Below are positions 1-11,093 of a stretch of DNA of 64,000 nt, one piece after another (position 1 is the first letter of the stretch; each line of letters opens with the position of its first letter). The translations under genes were made by a program, and so were the position numbers. A model generated the notes under the pieces. That model worked only from the letters and a program-made list of their open reading frames with translations. It was not told the DNA's origin and did no database searches. The stretch is taken from positions 1,302,001 to 1,366,000 of the forward strand of contig OX621176.1 in assembly GCA_951640195.1 (NCBI GenBank), in the 5' to 3' direction. This stretch comes from Porpolomopsis calyptriformis (Eukaryota > Basidiomycota > Agaricomycetes > Agaricales > Hygrophoraceae).

Positions 1-174
1 GATGTTTGAGTCGCGTGTGGTAGTCAACGTCCCAGTTCATTAGCTCTGGCGAGCTGAACTTGGCCATGGCGAGAAGGGAGTCGTTGGGTAAAAGAAAATT
101 TGTCGGCAAAACCAGCCCAAAACGCGTCTCGGCGATTACCGAGTTTAAGCCGTTTAATGAGGCAGGGCCCGTTG

Positions 175-228
175 GCTATGCTGATATAATGTGTACATAC
201 CCACACTAAGAATTGTTCACGACATTTC
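175..228 (+). repeat. Left terminal inverted repeat of the KDZ element
   Basis: It begins GCTATGCTGATATAATGTGT. The first 30 bases match the right end perfectly in reverse complement, and 14 more match after a 10-base gap. The outermost base is uncertain because no target duplication is visible. Confidence 0.75.
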
Positions 229-339
229 GCTTTGATGTGTGTACAACAAGTGGATGGTGCATAGGAACCATTATATGAGGGTAGGATGGTTTTAGGGGAC
301 CATCTTACAAAGGATTGTCCTGGCACGTAGAGACTGGGA

Positions 340-1010
340 AATAGTTTAACAGAACTATATAAGAGTATATGGTTTCAGGGCACCATCTGGTCATGCAGGA
401 TAGTGCTTAGAAACTATATCATTTGAGATAGTTCTGTGAAACCATCGTCTTAGCTGACAGGATAGTCTCTAGAAACTATATGGTGTGGGATGGTTCTATG
501 AAACCATCCTCTTAGCTTACAGGATAGTCTCTGGGAACCATACAGTGTAGGATGGTTATGTGAAACCATCCTCTTGGTGCAAGATGGTCTCTAGAAACTA
601 TATTATCAGAGATAGTTCTGTGAAACCATCCTGTTAGCATGCAGGATGGTCTCTAGAAACTATATCATCTGAAATGGTTCTGTGAAACCATCCGTTACGC
701 TAGCAGGATAGTGTGTAGAAACTATATGGTGAAGGATGGTTCTATGAAACCATCCTCTCAGCTTACAGGATGGTCTCTGGGAACCATCAGGTGCAGGATG
801 ATTGTGTGAAACCATCCTCTTGGTGCAAGATGGTCTCTAGAAACTATATTATCAGAGATGGTTCTGTGAAACCATCCTCTTAGCTTGCAGGATGGTCTCT
901 GTGAACCATATGGTGTAGGATAGTTCCTTCAAACCATCCTCTTAGCTTACAGGATAGTCTCCAGAAACTATATCATTTAAGATGGGTCTCTGAAACCATC
1001 CCCTACATAG
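340..1010. repeat. About 61-bp tandem satellite of interlocking palindromes
   Basis: Ten to eleven diverged units of roughly 59-65 bp. Cores ending GTGAAACCATC or close variants start near 431, 490, 550, 611, 672, 737, 798, 859, 919 and 981. Each unit holds a short hairpin (GATGGTT, loop CTGTGA, AACCATC). The spacer to the next unit pairs again (CCATCC against GGATGG), so the array can fold in two registers. It sits just inside the left end of the KDZ element, so it is probably the subterminal repeat block. Scattered related GATGGT/CCATC motifs continue to about 280 on the left and appear near 7,100-7,175 on the right. Confidence 0.85.
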
Positions 1011-1115
1011 CAGAACGGTACCTAGGTACTATATGATTCGGTCATACAACTATTTACTTGAGGCTCACATCACAGAGGCTTAAGCCTGTTCAGCATTCAG
1101 ATCTTCAAACTGCAA

Positions 1116-3371
1116 TTAGCAAATTGAGAATTTACTAGGAAAATAGGACATACATCCAAGTGAAAACTCGCAAACTTCGCCATCCTCAAAATTCAGCTTA
1201 CCAAGTTTGTTAATAAGCCGAGTGATTTGAATTCGAAGTCGTTTCTTCAAAACATCTCGAGAAGATTGATCATGTGAATATAAGTCATCCACAGTGAGGC
1301 CTGCATCGTTAGTGTATGCATTTTCAACCAGGAAGTAACGCATACGAGGATCAAAGCATTGACTTCCCAGCCCCTCAGTCTGCCCTTTGTTGTTTGTCGC
1401 GGTCCAGGTTTTCCATAAATAGAAGTCCAGCAAAGCCGCATCAATTGCGCAACCGCAGCTTAGGAACCCCTTCTCCGCTTCCTCCTTATCCCCTCTCTTT
1501 CTCTTTGCAATCCGTCCGGCTGGTACACCAGTGACGAGATACTTCGCTTTGGCAGAGCCATCGTAGATCTGTCCTTTCTTGTCATGCGTATGATGGAAAA
1601 TACAAAAGGTATTCTTTCGATTGGTCTTGAGACAGGCGAGCGCTAATTCACGGCTTGTCGTAGCAGCGCGAGGGAGGAAGGATTGGTGATCCTTGATAGC
1701 CCTACAGATGGTGTCTGGGATTTTCAAGCTGGCGTTTCCACCGGAAATAATATATTGGTCGATTAACTCGTTGCCCTGTCCTGATTTCCATTCAGTTTTG
1801 TACGTATTCGCTATTCACTGGTGACATACTTTCGAGTTTTTCCAGGTCAACCAAGCTAACCTTCTTGGAGGTATCCTCCCCATCACTTTCTTCGCTGGGA
1901 GGGTCGTTACCATCCTCAGCCGCACCTTCTTCAATGTCTTTGAGCCGTCGTTTCTTCCCTTTCCCCTTAGCAACGTCGCCGATTTCTTGTTCCACTGTCT
2001 CAGTGCGAGTCACTGCAGCTGTGGCCTCATTGGTGGTCACCTTATCTGCTGTGCCTTCAGGGACAACAGGTACGTCTGTGATACCATCTGAATCGGCACT
2101 GACAGTTACAGTGTGATTTGCAGTACTGGCCGGTTGATCCCCTTGGTTGCCTGCAGCCACCTTGTCATCTCGCAAACTAAGCTTCAACCCAACAATCATT
2201 GCTTTCAAGTGCTGATGGGCATCGTTCGCAAGCTGAAGCAGTTGGTATGCTTCACTCTGCGCAACTGTTTCGTGTGATATGTCAGTCTTAGCCTTTCATA
2301 AAGGCAACGTTCCTGACCTTTTCCACCGCCAGACACCTTTTTTCTCGTTTTCTCCTGGACCACGTGGAGGTTCCTTTGTGCCTCGTCTACCTTTTTTTCT
2401 TGGGTCTCAAGCTCTGCTTGAAGTATTGCTGAGAGAACGGCCTAGGTAAGTGAGGTTTTGATTATCTACCATTTAAAACTGACCAAGCGTCGCTAGCTTC
2501 TCTTCGTTCGCTGGCATAGCAAGTGTGATGGCGCAATCAAACTTGCTTATGTTTAATACGGCGGAGTATTTAGTGCTCAAATGGTGTAGCCGCACCATCC
2601 TCAGCTTATCATCGTTTTGATGCTTTAGCATTAATAAATTATAGCTTATACTTGTCCCTATAATACGCAATCAAAGCATCCTTTTCCTCAATCTCAGTCT
2701 GCTGGCGTGCCAGGGCCTGCCGTGATGTCTCAGCCTGAGCCTCCACCTCCTTCCTCCGTGCTTCTACAGAGGCAAGCTCTTTTCCTATCTCAAGAGCATC
2801 TTGGCGGCGAGCATGGATGAGACCTGCAGTCATAATATGGAATTGATTTACCAGGTGGCCGGTCTCATCCTTAGCATCACGACGGAGGCGGTTTGAGGTA
2901 TAGTGAACGATGTCACCATTCGCGTGAGGGTGTTGTGCCGCAAGAAAAAGCCAGCAATTAGTCTCTTTTGAAACTCGTTCACACTGTTCATTTTGAGAGA
3001 TGAATGACTCAAGTGAAATTAAATAGGGAACACGTACTCGTACAGCAAGATCCTCTACGCATCGGGCAAACCGTTTTGCTGCTGCCCGGGAATCTTGGAT
3101 AAATGGTCGTAACAGTCTAGTTCTTGTAACAGCTAGTTGAACTGTCATCAGTGGGACAGTTCACGATAATTCTTGACCTATGCCAGTCTTTATTGCCCCG
3201 CTTCACTCCTTCGACATATCCATATATGGCATGATACTTCGTCGGGCGAGTTGGTGTACTTGCCAATGGGGTGTTCGGTATACTGCCTTGCTCACTGATA
3301 GATTCTCTTGTAGCACACAGCATTTGTGCTGAATCGTCTAGTGGTATTTGAGATTCATGTCCTTGTAACAT
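1116..3371 (-). CDS. Accessory gene region of the KDZ element, unknown function
   Basis: Several open stretches on the minus strand run divergently from the transposase gene. From the 5' side they are 3371-3117 (84 residues), 3148-2639 (169 residues, glutamate/lysine-rich with a likely coiled coil over its last 60 residues), 2208-1792 (138 residues, acidic with a KGKGKKRR basic patch) and 1727-1116 (203 residues, with a basic AKRKRGDKEEAEK stretch). They may be exons of one gene. I could not join 3117 to 3148 with a normal intron: the candidate introns are under 40 bp. It could be broken or could be two genes. I recognise no domain. Many KDZ elements carry a second gene, so an element-encoded accessory protein is the simplest reading, but that is inference. 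Confidence 0.4.
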
Positions 3372-3852
3372 TGGATCGATTTGCAGTTCCGTCTAGATGT
3401 ATCATTGCGTGAGTAGTAGATGTGAGTTGCGTATCATTAGCTTACCAGCAGGGTTCCTATCTGTGTCTCTGCAGCTTGAGGTTGGATGCTTTGATCGTCT
3501 GCAGAGATTGGTGAAGTGGCCGCAAGTAGTGAGTGCTTTAAAAATATGATTATAAGTGCTAAGATATCAAGACACGATAAGAACATACCACAGATTTAAA
3601 AATTTGACCAGCCTTTGTGTGGGGGCATTCAGAACGGAGAGGCCGACCTGGACACTGTCGGCACCGACGTTTTCTCTGGCGGTCAGGGCCTGCCATTCTA
3701 GAGTATGTTTTCGCAAGAGACAACAAACTTACAGGTGCTGTTTGTGTTTTGTGGCGGGCATGAGTTGGATGGTGTGGAGGAACTGGATGTTGCGATCGAA
3801 AGATAAAGACCTGAGGGTTCATACACAATAGCCACTCTCGTTAGAAAACCTT
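3372..3852. promoter_or_regulatory. Divergent intergenic region inside the KDZ element
   Basis: It separates the minus-strand accessory gene from the plus-strand transposase and should hold both promoters. The open frames here (3556-3831 both strands) overlap each other and show no recognisable protein. I see no defined motif. Confidence 0.3.
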
Positions 3853-6800
3853 ATGCCGCATTCACCACCTGATTCACCTTACCACTTGATCCATATTGAT
3901 ACACCCCCACCATCTCCCATTAACTTGAATCTTGACGATGTTGAGAACCACGACGTCATTCAACTTGCGCAGATTGAAAACAGCTTAGGTGTTCAGCACA
4001 CTCCTGCAAAGCGTACCAGACAGCCTAAGCGGCAAAGACACAAGAGAGCACGCCAAAGCTCACCTCAATCAACAGAACTATTGTTGGATTCACCAGTTGG
4101 AACCCTCGATCAGCAGATCTACCCAGAGGCTAGTGATACCGACTGGAATGATTACCTCCATCCCAACACCACCCGATCAACTGAAACCACCAAAGACCAG
4201 CTTGATCAATACATCGACCTTGTTCAAGCTGATTGTCAGGGTTTTTATTGGATTGCCCAGACTCTATTCGTTGTACAAGGATGGGATGTAAAGATGGCAG
4301 TTGGCACCGTAAGCAGTTTCTCTCGAAAAAAGAATCCTGCTCATATTTCTATCAAGTCAGCGTGGTATCACCTTCAACGCAAGCGGATTGGTGATGAATG
4401 GGTCACTGTATGCTTCTGCCCATCCACGAGGGATTGTGTTCATTATCAATTCATGTGCGACTATGGGGACGAGTATTTTCCAGATAATGAGACGCTTTAT
4501 CCAGGTAAGGCCATAATCTTAACATTGGATTCAAATCTGAAGTTATCTACTAGACCATGAAGACGTCATTCTATTCACTCACGAGCTGATAGGTAGCGAC
4601 AACGAATTCTTGAGCCGATTTTCAGTAGCTTCCCCCGGACGAGTAACAGCAAAAGATCGTGCAATCATAACGCACAATGGTGCCAACGATGGGTCAGGAC
4701 TGTGGAGCTGTTCAAAGGATCGCAGTGATGGATGTCCTCACGTTAAGAAAGCACGGCACCAACTCCAGAAGTTGATCCACGCAAATCCGGATGCAAGGGA
4801 TGAGGGAGCCATGGGGGTCGTGGATGGCAGTAATCCTGGTACTATTCCCGATACCCTCCTCAGCATGCGCAGGCTCTGACTTGACCTACAGTACCCCGTG
4901 TTTTTGGCGCAGCGGCGCAGGCCAAAAAATCCATCTCTCATTTGCAAATCCTTCCGCCATCGTGGGCATCCCTTCCCAATGACCTACAACTCTATCCACG
5001 CTGTCTTTTTAACCCAAACTCAGCCCCATCTGTGTTTGCTTTGAGTGCTGACGGCAGGTGCATTTGCTCCCGCAGCACATACTCAGACTTGCTGCCATTA
5101 GAGAGACGAATTTGTGTAATATACACACTCTCTGGTGGCCATCATGCCCAGATTGAGGTCCAGCACTGTCCTTCATGTCCACCCCGCCTCCGTCGCCTCA
5201 TAGGTCCTGAAACCCGAGACGCAGGCCTCTTCAATTACAACAACCGAATCCTCGTCACCCATGAGCTCCTTGACGAATACACCAGTGCTTATACATCTTC
5301 AGAAACCCCATTTGTTGCCTGGGTTACAGTTGTATCACGGCGCTATCAAATCCACTCACCCCCCATCCCCTTTCTTAGTGAAAAAATGTTCCGGACCATC
5401 TGGTTCTCCTATGTCCATCTGCAACATCTTGATACAGATATGCAATGCCAGGTTTGCGGTCCCGAGCCAGCCGATATAATCTGGGATGGCATCACCTTAT
5501 CATTTAGCAAAAAACATCTCCTTCCTTCGCTCCGACCACCCACTACCATCCATGGACATTCACTCCTACGCGGAGAAGTTCGCTACCGAGCCGGTCAACA
5601 GCTAATTCCCGATCCTAAGGTCCGGAAAGCTATACGCCTTATTCTTGAAGGTAGATCGCTGGTTCTTGATTCTGATGAAGAGCTAGATGGTAATCCTGAG
5701 TTTGATGACGATGTACCTGCCAGCACTTCCTTCAAGCTCAAGGCTGCAAACCATCTCATCGATCGTGTAAATGCAATCCCGGGGTTATGCACAAAGTTGC
5801 GAGAATTGGAGCAATCTCTTGGCGATCTATTTGAGGTGTACTTCGGTATTCATTCATTATCTCAGCGGCAGAAACCTCCTACTGAGTACCGAAAACTTTT
5901 CATACAAGTAAGTAAGAGAATTTGTTATCGTTGCAAGATGGTTTACTGAAATCTTCATTTAGCTCAGCGCTGAAGAGTCAGTATTACAGATGGCCAATCG
6001 CCCTGCTCTAAAGTGTCTCAAACGCTTTGTTTCCCAGCCCAATCTTCACACCGCATCACTCCTCGTCGGCATCCCCTCTTTATATGAGGTTCTTCATTAT
6101 CACGGATCAAAACAGGAGCCGTTCCCTGGCCCATTGCTGAGCTTGTGCTCCTGGATCTTACAGAGGGGCCAGGGTGCATTAATTGGACTGATAGTTCACA
6201 CAGCACCACCAGTTGACCCGAACGCTCAAAACGCTGACCCAGGTTGGAGAATTGTGAGTGTTCAGACATTCAGATACTTATGAACGTTCTCTCATACCAA
6301 CGATGGCGTATATAGACTGGATGTTGCTATGGATTACCACAGCTTCGTCACCGACCAAAATACCCATACCTCAAACACGATCAGCGAAGTGAAATCAGTG
6401 GCCAACGCAGAGCCAAGTGCTCAAAATATTATTCAAAGTATGGGGAGAAACGACTCACTGGAGGTATAATGTGTGCGTGGTGCACTCATAGTATCTGTTA
6501 TGGCTTTCATTGCATTCCCCGAGGTGAAGGTCGCAATGACGTCTTCTCTGCGCTGCTTACACGCTGGCCAAAAGCACCAAAGACAGTGGTCTATGACTTT
6601 GCCTGCGCCCTCGGCCCTTATTGCATGGTTCGCGAACCCGAATTTTTTGCCGACACGCTTTTCGTCATCGATGCCTTTCATTCAACAGGGCACACAAAAT
6701 GTTCCCCCGCAAATTTTCTTACAACTTACGCCAATGTGGATCCTCGCCTTGCTCGTGTCAATTCCAGTGCAGCAGAGTGTGGGAATGGGGGTTTACATCG

Positions 6801-6909
6801 TATTCGCAAATCAGTAAGCTATATGTCGCAAGACCGAGCCATTGTGTATACAAGGGTCTTCTTATGTATCTGGAATAGACTGCAAACCCAAAAGATGGCA
6901 GGATGCTGA
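3853..6909 (+). CDS. KDZ-superfamily transposase (CxC5/CxC6 cysteine-cluster type)
   Basis: Five exons fit by phase: 3853-4504, 4554-4838, 4892-5907, 5963-6253 and 6316-6909. They total 2,838 nt and give 945 residues with no internal stop. The N-terminal quarter is proline-rich and disordered. Next comes a Cys/His cluster (WSCSKDRSDGCPHVKKARH). A CxC5-like cysteine cluster contains HCPSCPP and CQVCGPEP, followed by IIWDGITLSF. A CxC6-like cluster contains KCSKYYSKYGEKRLTGG and MCAWCTHSICYGFHC. The catalytic core has YDFACALGPYC, then VIDAFHSTGHTKC, then a conserved glutamate in SSAAECGNGGLHR. These match what is known of KDZ (Kyakuja-Dileera-Zisupton) transposases, which move DNA elements in the nucleus. 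All candidate acidic residues are present, so this copy may encode an active enzyme. That is inference from an open frame only. Confidence 0.85.
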
Positions 6910-7364
6910 TGAGCAGCACGCCGACGCTCTCTATTCATGTCTCGCGTCTTCGTAGTCCTTGATAAAAATATATAGTAGAATTTGTGGTAAACGCAACAGC
7001 TCGAGTAGCAAATGTCACACCGTGTCCTCCCTAGCTACGCGCAAGGTAAACTTGAGAATCGAGGCATATGGGGGATTTGCCTGTGGCCGGTCTGTGCGCA
7101 AGAGTGGTAGCCAACATGGGGCAGCCAGACTATCTCTCACAAGTAGACAGTGGTGTCAGACTATCTTCTAAGATGGTGCGCGGGTACTATCGACAGGCAG
7201 TGAACAGTTTGCAATGAAATGTCGTGAACGTGTTTGGCCGTGGGTATGTACACATTATATCAGCATAGCGTCTGGGACTTATCCGCGTTTAATGACTCCG
7301 TTCAGCTGATGATGGACCCACAGTTCTCAAGGATGCCCCAACAGTCCTCAGAGACAGTCAAATC
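6910..7364. other. 3' flank of the KDZ gene and upstream region of the glycosyltransferase
   Basis: Holds the right end of the transposon at 7216-7269, then 95 bp up to the next start codon. The promoter of the downstream gene must lie here or inside the transposon. I see no clear TATA box. Confidence 0.4.
7216..7269 (-). repeat. Right terminal inverted repeat of the KDZ element
   Basis: Reverse complement of the left end, closing with ACACATTATATCAGCATAGC. The 10-base interior mismatch lies between the two matching blocks. Confidence 0.75.
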
Positions 7365-9509
7365 ATGTTCAGATTCCCTCGGTTCAGGTACAGGACAGCA
7401 CGGCGGCTTGTCTTCCTTCTCTTCCTGTGCATACTCGTCTTCTGCATCGGCTACCTTCAGGACGTGTTGTATGACGCACTCCACCCGCAGAAACAAGCGC
7501 CCCCAGAACCACTCACCACAGTGACCCATACCATTTTCACAGAAACCTGCCATGCGCAACCAACCTCGACTCGCTTAACCGGGCCCCACACAACTACCCT
7601 CCCTCGTCACCACTATCGCCCGGACGGATTATTAGAAGTAAATATAGACGGGGCACATCCCATATTTGAGCTTATAGAACGGAGCGAGGCGGAATGGAAT
7701 GCAAAATTAAGCCATGCCAGCAAGAGTTTGGATGAAGCCGTTGCCGAGTATCATCGGAGGTACAACAGACCACCACCCTACGGATTTGAGATCTGGTACG
7801 CGTGGCATTCCACTCATCAGCCATTCTCTCTTACAAATTCCAGGTGGTTTTATGCCGAAGACAATAAAGTTCTTCTGCCAGATGAATATGACCAAATTCA
7901 CAGAGACCTGGAGCATTTTTGGGGTATGAATCCCAAGGATCTCGCTGCTATCCAGTTTGACTGGGAGTCCCATCGGGATTCGTACACGATCGGGAAAATC
8001 CAAGATGGCGAGATCGAATTGCTTAACTTTTCCCTTCCTGAGGATTCCTCCCAGCAAGACCGCTTGCTCGAAGCCGGATTCGACATTATAGAATTGCTTG
8101 AAGACGTGCAGCGATTCATACCTCCTTTTCGCGCCGTTTTCTCCCCCCACGATAACCCAAACCTACACACAGACTATGAACTCAAATCTCTCATGCTCGA
8201 GGCCGCTAGAACTAAAAAATGTGAAACTAGAAATTGCCCCTGCGTTTTCCATATGTTAACTCCTCGTTTTCAGATATCGACATTAACAACCCCCCTCCAG
8301 TTAAATTACACGGTTGGACAGCCTCTTGTTCCCCGACATCCCCAGCCTGCACAGATCCCATAGATCTCACCAAACCCGCCCCTCCACGCCAAAAGAAAAC
8401 TTTCATCTATGACCACACTTTAAGCATGGAACCCTGTCTTCACCCAACACACCTCGTTCAGCACGGCCAGTTTCTCGCACACAACAAAGGCCCCGTTCCC
8501 CATCGCTTTATGGTCCCGCAATTCTCATACAGTCCCACGCTGCTCCACCACGACATCGTCACGCCTTCGTATATTAGTTGGGTCGAAGACATCGATCCCC
8601 GAAGCAACGATCCCGAATGGGATGACAAGCTCGACGAGCGGCTCTTATGGCGCGGGGCAAATACGGGCATTTGGCACGCCGAAGACACGAGATGGCGTGA
8701 GTCACAGCGCTCGAGGCTCGTGCAGTGGGCATCCGAGATGAACGGCACTGTGTCAGTCCTACGGCCGAACGTGTCGAAAGGCGAACGTGTGGGTGAAAGT
8801 GTGGAGTTTCGCAAGGCAAGAGTCAACCCTTCGATGCTGGATATAATGCTCGCTGGAGTCCCAGGATCGTGCAACCCGGAGCTCTGTCGGCAACTGGCTG
8901 AAATGTTCGATTGGCGAAAGCACCAGGGTGCCAGAACCGCCGGGAATTACAAATATGTCATCGATGTGATTCTCGCTCTGTTTTAACAGGTATACAATGA
9001 ATGACTGACACACATGATTAATAGGTAGATGGGAATGGCTGGTCCAGCCGCTTCAAACGCTTGATGACCTCAAACTCGCTGATATTCAAGTCAACTGTCT
9101 ATCCGGAATGGTAACGACCTCTCATCGCCTTCATCTGCACCCAAGTACTCATGTTTTGCGTTTCGGGTAGGTACATGGACAGAATTGCGCCATGGGTGCA
9201 TTACATCCCGGTTCAAATAGACCTATCTGACGTGTACGATATTCTGATGTTCTTCCGCGGAGACTTGCACGGTGTGGGCGGGCACGACGACCTAGCGCGG
9301 AAGATCGCGGCGGCGGGAAGAGCATGGAGTCGGACGTTTTGGCGGGAAGAGGATATGACGGCTTATTTGTTTAGGTGACTAGTTCGCATTTCGTGTGTAC
9401 TAGGGCGTTTAAGCTGATTGACGACTGCAGGTTGTTCTTGGAGTATGCGCGGGTGATGAGTCCCGATAGGGAGGCTATGTCATACCACGAGTCGCAAACC
9501 GACTGGTGA
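7365..9509 (+). CDS. CAP10-family glycosyltransferase, type II membrane protein
   Basis: Six exons close in phase: 7365-7795, 7844-8220, 8274-8965, 9025-9110, 9171-9374 and 9431-9509. They give 622 residues. The start is the ATG before an Arg-rich cytosolic tail and one hydrophobic anchor at about residues 14-32, the layout of a Golgi type II protein. The stem has HYRPDGLLEVN and HPIFELIERSEAEW, seen in many basidiomycete CAP10 proteins. The catalytic half holds WVEDIDPRSND, LLWRGANTG, YKYVIDVDGNGWSSRFKRL, VYPEWYMDRIAPWVHYIPV and the closing LFLEYARVMSPDREAMSY. CAP10 (PF05686) proteins transfer xylose or glucose in the secretory pathway. In basidiomycetes they act on capsule or cell-wall glycans, and the exact substrate here is unknown. 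The first intron is 48 bp and in frame, so it can be missed. The KDZ element sits directly upstream. Confidence 0.9.
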
Positions 9510-10322
9510 CGTTGTAGGCGCGATTCGAATCACATCAGCCGTGGCAGTTGGTCCATTGGTTGGCCTGGGGCCGCCTGGAGGTTCTTTCTCCACCTGTCAT
9601 TCAGCAGATGAATAATATATCCTTCGCCTTATCGAAACCAATCCGCGACTCGTGGCTCAGCGGGACGAGGACGAGGGAACGATTTCCTGGATCGTTCAGC
9701 CATTCAAATCCCTCGCATGGAAGACACCCACTCGACATTCCTTGACTTTGAAGCCAGGGTACTGGAGACAAAATTAAAATCTAACTCGATACGACATATG
9801 GTCCATCGATATCCTCCGTGACCCCTCTGATTCTTTCATCGACGGCAATTATTCAGTATACAGCAAATTCCCACCTGATAATGCCTGCCATAAGGAGGTT
9901 GTTGGTATTGGATGCACGATGCCGTTGCCTACCATCTTCAACCTTTACCGAGGACATCATCTTTGGGCTGTAAATCAACATCTGGGATGCATCCCAAACA
10001 TCGGTTATGGCTCTATAGAGTCTGAGGACCTGACCTACTTACGAGCCAGGCACTGACCCCACAGTGGGGTATTCCTCAACTTCGGCAGGAGTTGAGCTGA
10101 GTTCGAGTTAATACCCAACAAATAGCAATAAGAATGACCCACAGGACTATGAAAAATTAGAAACAATCAGTCAATGACCATCTGCTGTGCCAAAGACTAC
10201 GCTGGATTTCCGCTCGCGGCCAGAGCCTTTGGTCTACAGGAGACTGGAACCCAACAAATCCGTCAGTTCAAAGTAATCGAATGCACCTACCGTCTTCTCT
10301 ACGCACCTCACCGATTTCCCCG
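9510..10322. other. No recognisable gene
   Basis: About 0.8 kb after the glycosyltransferase stop. Open frames are short (65 residues at 9548) and show no family features. The first part should be its 3' UTR. Several stops in all frames suggest non-coding or decayed sequence. Confidence 0.5.
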
Positions 10323-10458
10323 ATGACCTCGAACAACATCATGCTCGGACTCAACTGTTTTGCGTCTTGGTGATCCCCCGGAGGAAACCTTCCCTGTCAA
10401 GATTTACGAGGGAGAGACTGTCGGTCATTTGAAAGAAATGATCAAGGAAGAAATATAA
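10323..10458 (+). pseudogene. Relic of a Crinkler-like (CRN) N-terminal ubiquitin-like domain
   Basis: An ATG at 10323 opens with MTSNNIMLGLNCF. Skipping one base after this gives LGDPPEETFPVKIYEG and then ETVGHLKEMIKEEI before a stop. LNCFxLGDPPxxxFPVxI, then a VGxLKxxIKxE helix, is the pattern of the Crinkler N-terminal ubiquitin-like domain, which in fungi heads intracellular proteins with varied C-terminal domains. The single-base frameshift and the stop right after the domain mark it as a pseudogene fragment. No C-terminal effector domain follows on this strand. The family call rests on memory of the motif and is moderate. Confidence 0.5.
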
Positions 10459-10490
10459 ACGTGCATTCCACCATCTTGACGCAGGCTCGC

Positions 10491-11093
10491 TCAGGCTTTC
10501 CCTGGTGAGCGGTCTTGACTCTTTACTGGTTCTACAAGCTTACGCTCTTCTGACAGGTTTCCATCCCTTAGGATGATATGACTGGAAATCAGCTGGGCAT
10601 CGTCGTCAGCGTGGGATGAAGCACCATCTTTTGCAGTTGTTCCAAGGCTGCATTCGATGAAAATAATGTTCAAGATAGTTCATTATGGTATGGAAGCAAC
10701 ATACGTGAACAGACTGTTTTTATTCTGTCAACGGCCACCGCCCCTCCATTTTTGGAATTCTCGGGGACTTGGTTGAAACCCTCTATCCGCTTCGAGAGGC
10801 TTTCGACGTCCTCCGCGTTTTGAGTTGTTTTCTGCATCGCTCATCAGAAAGCGTCGTTAATACATACGACAGTTGCGATCTACCTTGATAACATCTATCA
10901 CGAACAATAGACCACCTATGGCTGGTTCTAGTCTAGGGACCAAAGTACCTCCTGCTTCTTTGGCAATCGAGAGAGTTGTTTGCAAAGTACTAACAGCGGT
11001 GGAATATGCCTGCTTTAACCGCTCTTCGCTCTGACTTTGGTTTAATCGAGGAGAACATCGATAGAGACAAGATGGATCTGGATGGACAGGCAC
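10491..11093 (-). pseudogene. N-terminal fragment of a STAND/NLR-like agaricomycete protein
   Basis: The first exon (11093-10884) ends with AYSTAVSTLQTTLSIAKEAG, LVPRLEPAIGG and LLFVIDVIK. A fitting intron of about 50 bp follows, and the frame resumes with KTTQNAEDVESLSKRIEGF. Such helical N termini (residues about 20-120) head many agaricomycete STAND or NLR-like proteins. A third piece (10673-10491) has no recognisable domain and ends in a stop. No NACHT P-loop or repeat domain follows, so the gene is truncated. It is convergent with the Crinkler-like relic, 33 bp away. NLR-like proteins act in self/non-self recognition, but this fragment alone cannot. Confidence 0.4.

Larger units (their letters stand above)
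175..7269. mobile_element. KDZ-type DNA transposon, about 7.1 kb
   Basis: The two ends match in inverted orientation. The outer 30 bases at 175-204 and 7240-7269 are identical as reverse complements. After a 10-base mismatched stretch, a further 14 bases match at 215-228 and 7216-7229. Between them lie a palindromic satellite, a minus-strand gene region and a plus-strand KDZ transposase, the usual cargo of Kyakuja-Dileera-Zisupton elements. I could not find a clear 8-bp target duplication directly outside these ends. The true termini may therefore lie a few bases further out (both flanks share a CCC about 5 bases away), or the site has decayed. The element ends 95 bp before the start codon of the next gene. 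Confidence 0.75.

Noticed and set aside
24..326. 100-residue minus-strand frame at the left edge
   Set aside because: It crosses the end of the KDZ element and shows no family features.
9650..9745. Stretch with CGTGGCTCAGCGGGACGAGG considered as a tRNA
   Set aside because: No B box at the right distance and no acceptor stem.
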